A stretch of DNA of 64,000 nucleotides from WHTI01 sp963756365 (GCA_963756365.1 CAVWNF010000003.1:2415856-2479855), one strand, 5' to 3'. Positions 17,370 to 27,927 are shown, counted from the stretch's first letter. The notes: generated by a model not told the origin, from the sequence alone. Translations and numbers: made by a program.

Positions 17370-17687
17370 TCAGACGTCCTCGATAGCGGTCGCGACGAGC
17401 GTGCCGTCTCTGTCCTCGAGCTCGACCTTCACCGGGAGGGCATCGGTGTGGTGCTCGTACAGGTGGCCGAGATCGAAGCCGTAGTCGCGGTCGGGGTCGA
17501 TCTCGATCTCGTACGTCTCGTCGCCTTCTTCGAGGACGAACGACTCAACCGTCTCCCCACCGAGAGACTCCGGGGTCATCGTCACGATCAGTCCGGTGAC
17601 TTCATCCGGCGCGGGGGGTGCTTCACTCGAACATCCCGAGAGGGACAATGCGATCGCGCCGACAAGGAACAGCATTAGGAGTTTCAT
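17370..17687 (-). CDS. small hypothetical lipoprotein
   Basis: 105 aa, ATG start. Lipoprotein signal LFLVGAIALSLSGC with the lipobox Cys near residue 19. The mature part is acidic and beta-rich (VTGLIVTMTPESLGGETVES, YEIEIDPDRDYGFDLGHLYEHH). No family recognised. It converges on the wecA-like gene with a 5-bp gap and diverges from the sigma-factor gene across a 224-bp regulatory region. Confidence 0.65.
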   Translation of the reverse strand: MKLLMLFLVGAIALSLSGCSSEAPPAPDEVTGLIVTMTPESLGGETVESFVLEEGDETYEIEIDPDRDYGFDLGHLYEHHTDALPVKVELEDRDGTLVATAIEDV

Positions 17688-17773
17688 GCGAAGCAGGTTA
17701 GCCTCGATAGACAGACGTAGGGCGTCGGGAACCCGACCGATGCAAGCAACTTCTTATAGGCCCCCGGCGTTTA

Positions 17774-17837
17774 CGTTCTTAAGGTGGATCAGGTTAAGAA
17801 CGCGTGCCGGGGGGACGAAAGTAGTCCAAATGGACTA
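17774..17837 (+). promoter_or_regulatory. two inverted repeats in the leader of the tethered sigma factor
   Basis: CGTTCTTAA (17774-17782) / TTAAGAACG (17794-17802) is a perfect 9-bp inverted repeat with an 11-bp spacer, like a dimeric-regulator operator. TAGTCC (17822-17827) / GGACTA (17832-17837) with loop AAAT is a small hairpin 20 bp further on. Both lie 75-138 bp upstream of the sigma-factor start at 17912. Confidence 0.45.
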
Positions 17838-17911
17838 TTCCACCCTGAGCGTTGGTTGTTGAGTATGACCAATGCCGTGATTGACAAGGTCCTGGGGAGG
17901 ACGATTACTCG

Positions 17912-19489
17912 GTGGTAGCCCAACGGGCAGAAGATTTCATCCAGTTCGCTCCGTGGGAGCTCGATCTTGGCGCGGCCGATGAGCGCGAGCTCACTATCGC
18001 GTTCAAATCGGGTCACGACGATGCCTACCGGGCGATCTACGATCGCTACGTGCGCCGGGTCGAGTCGATCTGCCGCCGCATGCTCAGCAATCCTCACGAT
18101 GCCCAGGAGGCAACCCAGGAAGCTTTCCTGCGTGTCTACCAGGGCCTTCCGGTCTTCAACGGTCGCTACCAGTTGGGGGCCTGGGTCGCCAGGATCACAA
18201 CCAACGTCTGTCTCGATGCGCTGCGTGCTCGCAGTCGCCGGCCGAGCGATCCGACCCCACTAGAGGAACTCGATCTCGACATCCCCGAGCATTGCGTCGA
18301 CTCCGACCCGGAGATCTTCGTGATCCGCCGTGCCGAGTCCCGTCGGGTCCAGAAGGTCCTTGAGGGCCTCCCTCCGATGCACCGCGCCGCGATCGTGCTG
18401 CGTGACTTCGAGGGGCTCTCGTACGACGAGGTCGCCCAGCTCCTCGACATCTCCTGCGTGCAGACGAAGGCACTGATCCACCGTGCCCGCCAGAACTTCA
18501 AGCGGTCGTGGACCTCTTCACTCGCCTCGATCTTCCTCCCGACCACGTGGGCCAGCCGGATCAAGCACACGGATCCGGCGGTGAAGGACCCCTCGCCCAT
18601 CGTTCAGAACATGAGCCAGGCGCTCGTCACGTGCAACAACACGCTGCAGTCCTGTGGCCAGTTCGTCGCCGACCGCGTCGGCGGAGTGGTCGCTGCCGCA
18701 GCCGTTGTCGGTGTCGTGACGACGGCAAGCGTCCTGCCGTCCGCCGGCAGTCCCGCACAGGTAGAGGTTCCGTCGGCAGCGACCCAATCCTCGCCCCTGG
18801 GACTGAGCGATGCGGATGCCACGCGCTCGGCGAGCAAGAGCAAGCACAAGAAGGATGGTGGCGAAAGCTCATCGACCGACACCTCGGGGACGGTTCCCGT
18901 CGTGACCCCGACGACCCCACCAACCACGGACAACGGCGACACCGACGGCAACGTCACTCCCGATCCCGAACCGACCGTGACCCCGACCCCAGACCCGACC
19001 CCGACCGAGCCTCCGGCCCCCCCGCCTGAGCCCCAGGGCTTCACAGGTACCGCCGTTTATTCCGGGGCGGCTCCCGAGGTCGTTTGTTCCGACTGCATCA
19101 AGTCCGACGCGATCCTCGCGGAATCCGGTCGTCCCAACGAAGACGGCTCGATCAGCTATTCGCAGAGGATCCAGGGAGACATCGTGGCCGGGGGCCGTTC
19201 GGTCTACGGGTTCGATCTCCGACACAGTTCATCCGACGGTCCATCGCAGGCCCTGTCGTTCACGATCTGGACCGTTGACGGCTCGTTCCCTTACACGGCC
19301 CAGGGTTCGATGATCACCAAGAAGCAGAACCAGTGGGGCGGGTGGGTCTACCGCTTCGAGGGCGTCTACGAGCGGCACGGCGGCCCGGGCGGTCCACCGC
19401 CGACGGCGAACTCCGGCTCGTACTCGATCGACATGGTGTTCTCGACCACTCAGCAGCGCATCACTTCGGTCGTCTTCTCGCTTAACTGA
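17912..19489 (+). CDS. ECF-type sigma-70 factor fused to a transmembrane anchor and extracellular domain
   Basis: 525 aa, GTG start with GGGGAGG upstream. Sigma region 2 spans ~28-100 (AYRAIYDRYVRRVESICRRM; DAQEATQEAFLRVYQGL; WVARITTNVCLDALRAR). Region 4 spans ~140-198 (LPPMHRAAIVLRDFEGLSY; VAQLLDISCVQTKALIHRAR). A linker is followed by a single hydrophobic helix at ~257-275 (VVAAAAVVGVVTTASVL), a Ser/Lys-rich and Thr/Pro-rich stalk (~300-378) and a ~145-residue beta-rich domain containing VCSDC. If the helix spans the membrane, the sigma domains stay cytoplasmic and the last domain is outside, so one polypeptide could combine sensor and effector. No anti-sigma gene is adjacent. The frame is intact. 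Confidence 0.85.
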   Translation: MVAQRAEDFIQFAPWELDLGAADERELTIAFKSGHDDAYRAIYDRYVRRVESICRRMLSNPHDAQEATQEAFLRVYQGLPVFNGRYQLGAWVARITTNVCLDALRARSRRPSDPTPLEELDLDIPEHCVDSDPEIFVIRRAESRRVQKVLEGLPPMHRAAIVLRDFEGLSYDEVAQLLDISCVQTKALIHRARQNFKRSWTSSLASIFLPTTWASRIKHTDPAVKDPSPIVQNMSQALVTCNNTLQSCGQFVADRVGGVVAAAAVVGVVTTASVLPSAGSPAQVEVPSAATQSSPLGLSDADATRSASKSKHKKDGGESSSTDTSGTVPVVTPTTPPTTDNGDTDGNVTPDPEPTVTPTPDPTPTEPPAPPPEPQGFTGTAVYSGAAPEVVCSDCIKSDAILAESGRPNEDGSISYSQRIQGDIVAGGRSVYGFDLRHSSSDGPSQALSFTIWTVDGSFPYTAQGSMITKKQNQWGGWVYRFEGVYERHGGPGGPPPTANSGSYSIDMVFSTTQQRITSVVFSLN

Positions 19490-19509
19490 CGCCGCGGTAG
19501 CGTCTCCCC

Positions 19510-20460
19510 ATGAGATACCTGGTCACTGGAGGTGCTGGCTTCATCGGCTCCCACCTCGTCGATCGCCTGGTCGAGCGCGGGGATGACGTCATCGTCCTCG
19601 ACAACCTCGCCACCGGAAGCGCCACGAACCTCGACTCGGTCGCCGATCGCATCGAGTTCGTTCACGGGAGCGTCCTCGATGCGATGCTCGTCGATGAACT
19701 GGTTCAGCGCTCGGACGTCGTCGTCCACTTGGCCGCGGCCGTCGGGGTGAAGCTGGTGGTCGAGAAGCCACTACGCAGCCTGATCACCAACATCCGCGGG
19801 TCCGAGACCATCCTCGAGGCCGCTCACCGATACCGGGCCAAGGTCTTGCTCGCCTCAACCTCCGAGATTTACGGGAAGGGCACCAAGGTGCCGTTCGCCG
19901 AAGAGGACGATCGTTTGCTCGGCAGCACCCAGGTTGCGCGGTGGGCTTATTCGACGGCCAAGGCGGTCGACGAGATCCTCGCGTTCGCGTACCACCGCGA
20001 GCGAGGGCTTCCGACGATCGTCGTGCGCCTCTTCAACATCTCGGGCCCCCGGCAGACGCCCACCTACGGGATGGTCATCCCCAGGTTCGTCGAGCAGGCG
20101 CTGGCGGGTGAACCACTGACCGTTTTCGGAGACGGCACGCAGTCGCGTTGTTTCTGCCACGTGGATGATGCGGTCGAGGGTCTTCTTCAACTTCTGGATC
20201 GTGACGACGCGGTCGGCGAGGTTTTCAACCTCGGTTCAGCCGAAGAAGTGTCGGTAGCCGATCTTGCTGCGCTGGTGATCGAACTGTGCGGATCCAAGTC
20301 CGAGGTGCAGTTGATCGCTTACGAGGACGTCTACATGGCCGGGTTCGAAGACATGGCCCGCCGGGTCCCTGACCTGTCAAAGATCGAGAAACGTCTGGGC
20401 TGGGTCCCAACCCGCTCCCTCAAGGACACGGTCGCAGGCGTCATCGCCGAGATGTCCTAA
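19510..20460 (+). CDS. NAD-dependent epimerase/dehydratase of nucleotide sugars
   Basis: 316 aa, ATG start. Extended short-chain dehydrogenase: NAD-binding GGAGFIGSHL at residues 7-16, acidic residue in VIVLDNLATG, the catalytic STSEIYG Ser/Thr and YSTAK Tyr/Lys, and a substrate loop with VVRLFNISGPRQTPTYGMVIPRF. It is closest to UDP-glucose 4-epimerase / UDP-glucuronate decarboxylase-like enzymes; the exact sugar cannot be assigned. It starts 20 bp after the sigma gene and overlaps the convergent PPTase stop by 4 bp. It probably provides an activated sugar for the glycosyltransferases of the island. Confidence 0.85.
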   Translation: MRYLVTGGAGFIGSHLVDRLVERGDDVIVLDNLATGSATNLDSVADRIEFVHGSVLDAMLVDELVQRSDVVVHLAAAVGVKLVVEKPLRSLITNIRGSETILEAAHRYRAKVLLASTSEIYGKGTKVPFAEEDDRLLGSTQVARWAYSTAKAVDEILAFAYHRERGLPTIVVRLFNISGPRQTPTYGMVIPRFVEQALAGEPLTVFGDGTQSRCFCHVDDAVEGLLQLLDRDDAVGEVFNLGSAEEVSVADLAALVIELCGSKSEVQLIAYEDVYMAGFEDMARRVPDLSKIEKRLGWVPTRSLKDTVAGVIAEMS

Positions 20461-21114
20461 GCAGCAACCCACCGATCGGGATCATCGAGCTTGACGATCG
20501 TGATCCCGCTCGGAAGGTCTTCGCTGCTCTCGGTGGCGAGCGCTCCGGCGACCTCTTCGGTCCCGAATGTCCTCCAGTGGACGCCGCTTCCGGCCCCCAC
20601 TTGGCCCGGCGGGACGGCGATACCAGGGAGCGGGAACCGGAGGCCGTCTCCCGAGAGCTTGGCCCTTGCCTCCTTGATCGCCCACAGCCGGGCGGCCTCG
20701 AGTGCGCGGCGCTCCGCAGGCAAGCCGTTCACCCACCGGGCTTCTTCATCGGTCAGGGCCCTGCGTGGGACGACTCGGATCGGGATCTGAACGTCGATCC
20801 CAACCGGTCTCCCGCCGGCTGCGGCAACGATCCACGGTCCCGAGTGAGCGATCGATAGGTGCATCCCGGAGAGGGTGGACCTGAGCGCACCGGATGGTGC
20901 GGCGTCGATGTCGATCTGCTCGAGTCGTTCGCCGGTGATCCTCGCGACCAGAGACCTTGCGAGGACGCGCCCGAGCGGCGTACTGCGTGGCGCGTGGCGC
21001 AGGAAGCTGGCTGTGGCGCTCGGTCTCGCCATTCTGAAGGAGCGCCACGAAGCGCGCATGGTCTCCCGTACGGGCGTCGAGGAGGAGCGCGGAGGTACTA
21101 GCGGGGGCGGCCAT
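20457..21114 (-). CDS. 4'-phosphopantetheinyl transferase (Sfp-type), one frameshift
   Basis: The family core is complete: LSIAHSGPWIVAAA, the magnesium-binding VGIDVQIPI and WAIKEARAKLSGDGL (WxxKEAxxK). It would load phosphopantetheine from CoA onto acyl carrier proteins, most obviously the ACPs at 21148 and 33850. The N-terminus is read from the ATG at 21114 (MAAPASTSALLLDARTGDHA) and joins the main frame after a shift near 21030, giving ~218 aa. It is divergent from the ACP/ligase pair with a 33-bp gap, which favours joint control. Confidence 0.8.
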
Positions 21115-21147
21115 GGTTCGCGGGATTCTAGTTAGTGGGATGCTCTC

Positions 21148-21414
21148 GTGATGGCACCAGAGCGATCCACGGGAACGATCGAAGAGGTCGTTACGACGTT
21201 CCTGGTCGAGCACGGATTCATTCCCTCCGACGACGATCCTCTTCTAGCGGGCGATCTGTCGGATTCGCTCGATTCGATCGCGCTGATGTCGCTCGTCGGA
21301 TTCCTCGAGGACACCTACGACTTCCAGGTGCCGGATGAGGACATCACTCCGGAGCACCTGCTGTCCCTAGCGGGGATCGCTGCCTACGTTCGGACCCGAG
21401 TAACCGAACGATGA
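21148..21414 (+). CDS. acyl carrier protein
   Basis: 88 aa; GTG at 21148 or ATG at 21151. Four-helix ACP pattern with the pantetheine attachment Ser in LSDSLDSIALMSLVGFLED and helix III after DITPEHLLSLAG. It would carry an acyl or aminoacyl thioester. Its stop overlaps the start of the adenylating ligase (ATGA), so the ligase is the likely loading enzyme, and the neighbouring PPTase the likely activator. Confidence 0.85.
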   Translation: MMAPERSTGTIEEVVTTFLVEHGFIPSDDDPLLAGDLSDSLDSIALMSLVGFLEDTYDFQVPDEDITPEHLLSLAGIAAYVRTRVTER

Positions 21415-22951
21415 CCACACTGTTCGGTCTCCTCGAAGCCGCCGCGGAGAGAGACGAGGGCCACCTTGCGATCGTGATGGGCGAGGCGAGCATCACCTAT
21501 GGCGAGTTGCTCGACACAGCAGAGCGCATCGCGAGCCGGTTGGCGGAAGCATCTGTGGGACCGGGGGACATCGTTGCGGTCGTGGCTCCTAAATCGATCG
21601 AGACGATCGCCGCGCTGTACGGGATCATGGGGCCGGGGCCGCGTACGTTGCGATCGATCCCGATGCTCCGGTCGCTCGATGGAAGACGGTGTTCGACGAT
21701 TGCAGTCCTCGCTCCGTCGTCCACGATGGAGCCGAAGGTCTTCGACGCGATCCCTGCGGGCACGGCGACCCTAGACGTTGCGGACATCCGAGCACTCCCA
21801 GGTCCGTCGGGGAGCCGCCCGCGGGTCGGAGCCGACGACCTCGCGTACGTGATCTACACCTCGGGATCCACCGGAACCCCCAAGGGGGTCAAGCGAACCC
21901 ACCGCAACTCGATGGTGCTTGTGGAGTGGGCCGCGGCGCGATTCGGTATCGGACCCGACGATCGCGTCGCCGGTCACACGCCACTTCACTTCGGCCCCCA
22001 CCGCTTCGATCTCTACGTCACCGCGTTGGCCGGAGCCACTCTCTATCCCCTGAGTCCGAAGGACACGCGCCTCGCGGCGCAGATGGTGAACCACGTGTCC
22101 CGGCATCGCCTGACCGTGTGGTGGTCTGCCGCATCGGCGGTGCAGTCGTGGGTGCGTCAGGGAGGCTTCGCTCCAGAGGACCTGGCTACGCTCCGGTGCG
22201 TGATGTTCGGTACCGAGCGACTTCCCGAGGAGTCGTGGACGAAGATCCCCGAACTCCTGTCACGCGCCGAGGTCTACGGCTTCTACGGCTCGAGCGAAAC
22301 CGGAACGGTCGCCCACCATCGTCTGGGCGAACTAGGTCTACCCAGCGAGGGGGCTCTACCCACTGGGGTATCCGATCGACGTCATCGAGTGCCTCGTGCT
22401 CGCCGCGGACGGTGACCGAGGCCGCTCCGGCGCGAGGCCGGTGAACTGCTGGTCTCGGGTGAGGGTGTCTCGCCGGGTTACCTAGGCGACGACCTTCCGG
22501 CGAGCGTTCGTGGACGACCCCGTAGGCAGGAGCGGCCGCTACTTCAGAACGGGTGACGAGGTGAGTCTCTCCACCGACGGAGCCCTGCGACTCGTCGGTC
22601 GTTTGGACGAGCAGATGAAGATCCGCGGACACCGCGTCTATCCCGGGCGACATCGAGGTCGTTCTGAGGAGCCATCCTTCGGTCCACGAAGCGGTGGTCG
22701 TGCCGGTTCGCCACCGAGGAGTCACGGGGATCGAAGCGTTCATCGAAGCCGATCCGGATGTGGATCATGCGGTGCTGCGGGGACACGTCGGTGCCCGGCT
22801 CCCTCGCTACATGATCCCGACGGGCATCACGGCCGTGGCTCGGCTGCCTCGCACCTCTACCGGGAAGACTCGATCGCGCGGCGTTGAAGGCGGAGGCTCA
22901 GTCCTCCGCGGCGCGAGCGCGACGCACGCCTCGGACGGGAACGACAGGTAG
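21411..22951 (+). CDS. AMP-forming adenylation enzyme (acyl/aminoacyl-ACP ligase), frame-disrupted
   Basis: ANL-superfamily motifs in order: SITYGELLDTAERIASRL, the ATP loop YTSGSTGTPKGVKRTH (A3), YGFYGSSETGTV (A5), YFRTGDE (A7), GRLDEQMKIRGHRVYPG (A8) and LPRTSTGKT (A10, whose Lys is the catalytic residue). It activates a carboxylate as acyl-AMP and probably transfers it to the ACP encoded just upstream. Substrate is not deducible. Frame changes near 21635, 21700, 22340, 22430, 22490, 22650 and 22870 make the exact sequence unreliable. The end overlaps the convergent ABC ATPase gene. Confidence 0.75.
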
Positions 22952-24007
22952 ACCTCCGTTCCCGGAGCTTCTGTGTATGAGGCGTTTCCCTTGGTCCGGA
23001 TCTCGAGACCTTCAACGAGGACGGTGTGCGCCATGGCGTCGCCCAGGAAGCCCCGTACCGACGACGGTTCCTCTCAAGACGTTGCCTGCCGGCGGGGCAG
23101 CCGAATGCATCTCGATGTTCTCGGCTCGCACCGCAACAACGAGGTTGTCGCCAGCTCGAGCGTCGGCGCGGTGCTTGGGCACCCTGATCGTTGTCGTCCC
23201 GCTCTTCAGAACGAGTTCATCCCCATGACTCGCTTCCGACCGTGCCGTCGATGAAGTTCATGTTGCCGACGAACGCAGCGACGAAGCGCGTCGCGGGGTT
23301 GCCATAGATCTCGCGCGGCCTGCCGACCTGAACGATCTGGCCCTCGTTCATCACCGCGATCACCTTCGACATGGCAAGCGCTTCAACCTGATCGTGGGTG
23401 ACGTAGAGGGCGGTGATGCCGACCTCCCTCTGAAGGTTCTTGATCTCGAGTCGCATCTCCTCGCGCAGCTTGGCGTCGAGCGCGGACAGCGGTTCGTCGA
23501 ACAAGAGGAGCGGAGGCCTGGCGATCAACGCGCTCGCGAGAGCGAGGCGCTGCTGCTGGCCCCCGGAGAGTGCGGTGGCGGGGCGTTCTGCGAACCCGTC
23601 GAGTCTCACCAGCGCAAGAGACTCGAGGGCTCGCTCTTTGATCGTCCGTCTTCGAGATCCGCTCGTCCGCAACGACGCAGCGGGAACGCCGCGTTCTGAA
23701 GCACCGACATGTGCGGCCAGATCGAACCGGACTGGAACACCATTCCGAACCCACGCTGATTGGGTGGCACGAACGACGTCGGGCGAGGTAACGGTCCGGC
23801 CCCCGACGACGATCTCGCCGACTGTCGGCGCGCTCCAGACCGGCGACGCACCGGAGCGTGGTGGTCTTCCCGCACCCGGAGGGCCCGAGCAGCGTGAACA
23901 GGTGCCCGCCGGTCACCTCGAAGCTGACGTCGTCGACCGCGGTCACCGTCGTGCCCTTGTCCTCGAACGTCTTCCGCAGATCCGCGGACCTCGACGTGTG
24001 CCGTCAT
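22898..24007 (-). CDS. ABC importer ATP-binding protein (Fe3+/PotA-type), frame-disrupted
   Basis: Start ATG at 24007 (MTAHVEVRG). Motifs: Walker A LLGPSGCGKTTTLR, signature LSGGQQQRLALASALI, Walker B LLLFDEPLSALDAKLREEM and H-loop LYVTHDQVEALAMS, then IVQVGRPREIYGNPATRFVAAFVG leading into a TOBE-like region ending near VYLSFPSEACVAL. The FbpC/PotA family energises iron(III), putrescine/spermidine or phosphonate uptake. The proposed stop at 22898 restores an ACVALAAED-like tail if one base is corrected. Frame changes near 23985, 23830, 23660 and 23200. It is third in an SBP-permease-ATPase operon on the minus strand. Confidence 0.75.
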
Positions 24008-24025
24008 CGCCCTTGGAATATCCCG

Positions 24026-25691
24026 CTACGAGACGCGACCCGTCGTGGCGACGGCTCCGAGGGCGAGGAGGATCGCCACCATCACGACTCCCAGCGCCGC
24101 GAGCTCGGAGACCTGGCCGTTCTCCCACTGCTCCCAGATCACCACCGAAAGAACCTCATTGCCCGGAGAGTAGAGCAGCAACGAACTCGAGAGCTCACGC
24201 AACGAGATGACCGTGATGTAGATCCACCCGACGAACAGACCGGGGAGCAGCAGGGGAACGTGGATGTGCCGGAACACCTGGAACCACGATCCGCCCGCGA
24301 CGAGCGCGGACTCCTCCAACTCGTCGGAGATCTGATGCATCGACACGCTCGCGTACCTCATCCCGTACGGCATGTAGCGGGTCACGTACGCGATCAGAAG
24401 GATCCACAGGGTCCCGTAGATCGGAAGTGGCACGCGTAGATAGACGTAGAGAAGCGCGACTCCGAGGACCAGGCCCGGGATGACGATCGGAAGCGACGCC
24501 AGCGCGTCGATCAACCATCGCCCTCGTCGCTTCCCTCGGACGACGACCCACGCCGCCGCCGCGGTCACCGCCATCACGATCGTTGCTGCGCTCACCCCGA
24601 GGAGCGCCGAGTTCTTCAGAGCGTGCAGTGCCTGACTGGATCGGAAGATGTACCGGTAGTTGTCGAGGGTCGCGGTCGAGAGGCTCTCGATCGACGGCGG
24701 CGCGAAGAACGGATGTACGGACAGGTGGATCAAGGTCGCCACGGGGGCCAGGATCGCGATGCAGAAATACAGCAGCACCGCTCCTCCGATGGCCCACTTC
24801 CACTTGCCCAGGTCGATCCGGTGCGGGTGACGGGCTTTCCCGGTGACGGTCTGGAAGGACCGGCCTCTGTTCGACAAGCGCGAGTACATGAAGATGCCGG
24901 CGACGGTGAGGATCAAGAGTGGGAGGGCGAACACGCTCGCTTCGGAGAGATCGGACGGCACCTCCTTCAAGGCGCGCCATATGCGTGAGGTGAACACCGT
25001 TACCCCACCCGGTAGCCCGATCAGAACGGGAACCTCGAACGCCTCTAGGGCCGGACCCCGATGATCAGACCGGAGGCCGCCAGTGCGGGCGTGAGCATAG
25101 GCATGGTGATCATCCGTAAGACCGAAGCCCTGCTGGCTCCGGCTACGAGCGCGCTCTCTTCCAGCGAAGGGTCCATCGAGCGGAACGCCCCCACCATCAA
25201 AAGGAAGACGAGCGGCGTGAGGTGCAGTCCCTCGACCAGCACCATGCCCGGGATGCTGTAGATGTTTGGCGCGGCCGAGCCCAACAGCGGTTCCAGCGCC
25301 GTCGTGATGATCCCGATCCGGGGACTCGCGAGGAAGATCCACGAGATCGTGTACAGAACCCCCGGGATCGCGAGGGGCATCAGCGATGCCACGAACAACA
25401 GGCCCCGGAACGGGACGTTGGTCCGCGTGTAGAGGTAGGCGAGCGAGGTGCCGAGTGGGACCGAGAGCGCTGCGGTGCCGAGTGGCGAACAGCGCCGATG
25501 ACCACACCATCCCGCCGAGCCGCGGCGATCCGATCGCGTCGCTCAGCGGGTCGGAGCGAGCGCCCGGCATCCGTCCGGAAAGCGGACCACACGAGGAAGA
25601 CCAGCGGAACCAGGACGATGACGCCGAGCGTGGTGCCGAGCACGATCAGCCCGCGGGATAGGCGAACCGCGCGGTTCGCCGGGAGCTTCAC
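24026..25691 (-). CDS. ABC importer permease with fused halves (FbpB-type), frame-disrupted
   Basis: GTG start at 25691 (KLPANRAVRLSRG, then LIVLGTTLGVIVLVPLVFLVW). Two BPD permease domains are visible. The first has SMDPSLEESALVAGASRASVLRMITMPM and the second QISDELEESALVAGGSWFQVFRHIHVPLL, each with an EAA loop, giving about 12 membrane helices as in FbpB/ThiP-type permeases. It lies between the binding-protein and ATPase genes, 18 bp before the latter. Frame changes near 25640, 25480, 25400 and 25050. The second half (24026-25000) is uninterrupted. Confidence 0.78.
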
Positions 25692-25718
25692 GTCGGAGGT
25701 GAGGTTCGGCCATGCGGA

Positions 25719-26867
25719 TCATTCGATGATGCCGCCCGACGACGACACGATCTCGTCCCAGAGGTCCTCCCACTTTTCCCGATCGTTGAAGAGCAGCTCG
25801 AGATCGGCTTCGAGGACATCGAACTTGGTGGGTACGCCGCCGCCCTCGATCGCCTGACTGGCGGGGGTCCTGTCGAAGTCGATGAGCATCTCCTGGACCT
25901 CGGTCAGCATGAACTCGGTGAACAGCAGAGCTTGGGCGGGGTGCTCGCTTCCGGTGACGATGCCGATCCCGTTCGGTCGGACGATCAGAGGCTCGACGGC
26001 CGGCTCGAACGCGATCGGAGCGCCCTCGCGGGACAGTTGAGCCACCCGATGCCGATAGGTCGATGCGGCGACGTCGAAGTCCCCGGCCGCTAGCAACTCG
26101 GCCATCAGGGTGTGGCCGTCGACGACCGAGCGTCGGCCGCGGCATCGCGGAAGACCTGGATCGCGTCTTCCTCAGACATGCCCTTGTCTTCCATGAAGTA
26201 CTGGGTGACCAGCGTGGCGAACCAGTCGAAGTCCCCAGCCTCGAGGGCGAGCCGGCCGGGATAGTTCGAGAGGAGTTCCTCCCACGATCTCGGAGCGTCT
26301 CCCTCGGAGACCAGGTCGGTGTTCCACGCGGCGGTGAATAGGTTGAGGTAGACGGCAGCCCAGGTGTCGAACACGGCAACCTCCGAGATGTCCTCGGTGG
26401 CAGGACTCTCGAGAGGAGCCAGCAGGTCCCGCCCGTCGAGCACGGTCATCTCGGGACCGTTGATGTAGACGACATCTGCTCCTGGGAATGACGCATCCGA
26501 TTCCTGGAGGACACGCTGGAGAACGTCTCCTGCGGAGGCGCGATAGAGGTTCACCTCGATACCGGTGGCATCTTCGAACGCCGCGATTATCGGGTCGGCC
26601 TCGTCGAGGTTGGTCGAGCCGTAGAGGGTCGCGGTGCCCGCCTCGTCCTGCTCGGCGAGTGCGAGTTCGATCAGCTTCGGTCGCGACGGTCCGTCGCCGG
26701 AGAGGCCCTCGACCTCGTCGTACACGGCGTCGAGCCCGGAGTTGTCGGCGACGTTCATCGGACCCGCCTTCGTCTCCCGAGCAGGCGGTCGCGAGAAGTA
26801 CCGCCGCAGCGAGCACGGCGATCGATGCGGATCAGTGCGCGCGAGCGGTCGCGAAGTACCCGGACAT
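25719..26867 (-). CDS. iron(III)-type ABC transporter substrate-binding lipoprotein, frame-disrupted
   Basis: Start at the ATG at 26867 with GAAGAG upstream. Lipoprotein signal VLAAAVLLATACSGDEGG. The mature protein begins with a TATLYGSTNLDEADPIIAAF strand, then GIEVNLYRASAGDVLQRV and DVVYINGPEMTVL. This is the layout of FbpA-like or 2-aminoethylphosphonate-binding proteins. The C-terminal part has GIGIVTGSEHPAQALLFTEF. Frame changes lie near 26840, 26800, 26740 and 26110. It heads the operon with the double permease and ATPase. Metal-binding tyrosines cannot be assigned with confidence, so iron is only the most common substrate of the family. Confidence 0.75.
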
Positions 26868-26944
26868 CTCTTCAGTCTCCCCAGTCTCCGTCCCTTACGA
26901 TGGCCGCACGATACTGCCCCAAACTCGCCGAGTAGGAAGGTGCG

Positions 26945-27924
26945 ATGGGCCGCGTCTTTGTCGAGGGATCGAGTCCGAGCGCGTACTCGCTCGAGGAGAC
27001 CCGCCGTGCCCGCCTGGCGGCCGCCGGGTTCGCTCCGATGATGTGATCGTCGACGACGGCAGCGTCGGTCACTCCGAGCGTTCGACGACCGCATCGAGCC
27101 TGTGGCGCACTCGGCCCAGGGGACGAGGACTTCCTCACTCAGACGATCCAGGTCCACGACGTGCAGGCTGGAGCCCGGGGGCGAGAACAAAGGCCATGGG
27201 CATCAGAACGAAGCCGCGTTCTATGTCGTGTCGGGTCACGGTTACGAGATCCACGACTGGCAGCGGTACGACTGGTCCGCAGGGTGATCTCGTGATGGTC
27301 CACGTGGACTCGGTGCACCAGCACTACAACTCGTCCGACACCGAACCCGCTCACATGCTCGTGATGAAGACGAAGTCCCTGTGGATGTTCATGGGTCTGA
27401 TGCAGCAAGGGCAAGCGGATGGTTTCTCTGGCGAGGGGCTTCGGCGACCGTCGCGAGTGGGCGCACTGTGGAGCCCGGATGCAGCGAAGTCGCCGCAAGG
27501 TCGTTCGCGGGTGCGAACCTCGACTGGGACCGAGACCGACGACGGCACCGTGAAGGTTCTATGCGGGCCTGACGACGACGTGCGAGCGTTCGGCATCGAC
27601 GTCTACGAGCAGAGGATCGAGGCCGGTGAGGCAGCGCCGCAGCACTGGCACATGGCGGACGAGGTTCTCTACGTTCTGTCGGGGTAGCGGACACAGCCTC
27701 CACTGGGAGGTCGCGGCAGACATCGAGGATCGTTACTACGCGGCGGATCGCGGACGAGCCGACGAGGCACGCGTTCGGACCTGGAGACATCGTCTACGTC
27801 CCGCCCGAACCACGTTCACCAGCACGTTGCGTGCGATCGGACGAACCGCTGCGTGCTGCTGTCGGCGCGTAACCGGATGTTCAGGCATCTCGGATACGAC
27901 AACGTCGTTCACCTCGACTCCTAG
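26945..27924 (+). CDS. two-domain cupin protein, frame-disrupted
   Basis: ATG at 26945 with AGGAAGG upstream. Cupin domain 1 shows GHGHQNEAAFYVVSGHGYEIHD and VHQHYNSSDTEPAHML. Cupin domain 2 shows APQHWHMADEVLYVLSG. Both carry HxH...E metal-binding sets. Bicupins of this size include gentisate-type dioxygenases and many uncharacterised enzymes; the substrate is unknown. The path changes frame near 27035, 27175, 27285, 27450 and 27690. The stop at 27922-27924 is 3 bp before the NitT/TauT-type ATPase, so it probably belongs to that operon and may act on the imported compound. Confidence 0.65.
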
Positions 27925-27927
27925 AGG

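Noticed and set aside
17690..17911. Possible riboswitch in the sigma-factor leader
   Set aside because: Only two small stems are present. No conserved core of c-di-GMP, cobalamin, SAM or other known classes could be matched by eye.
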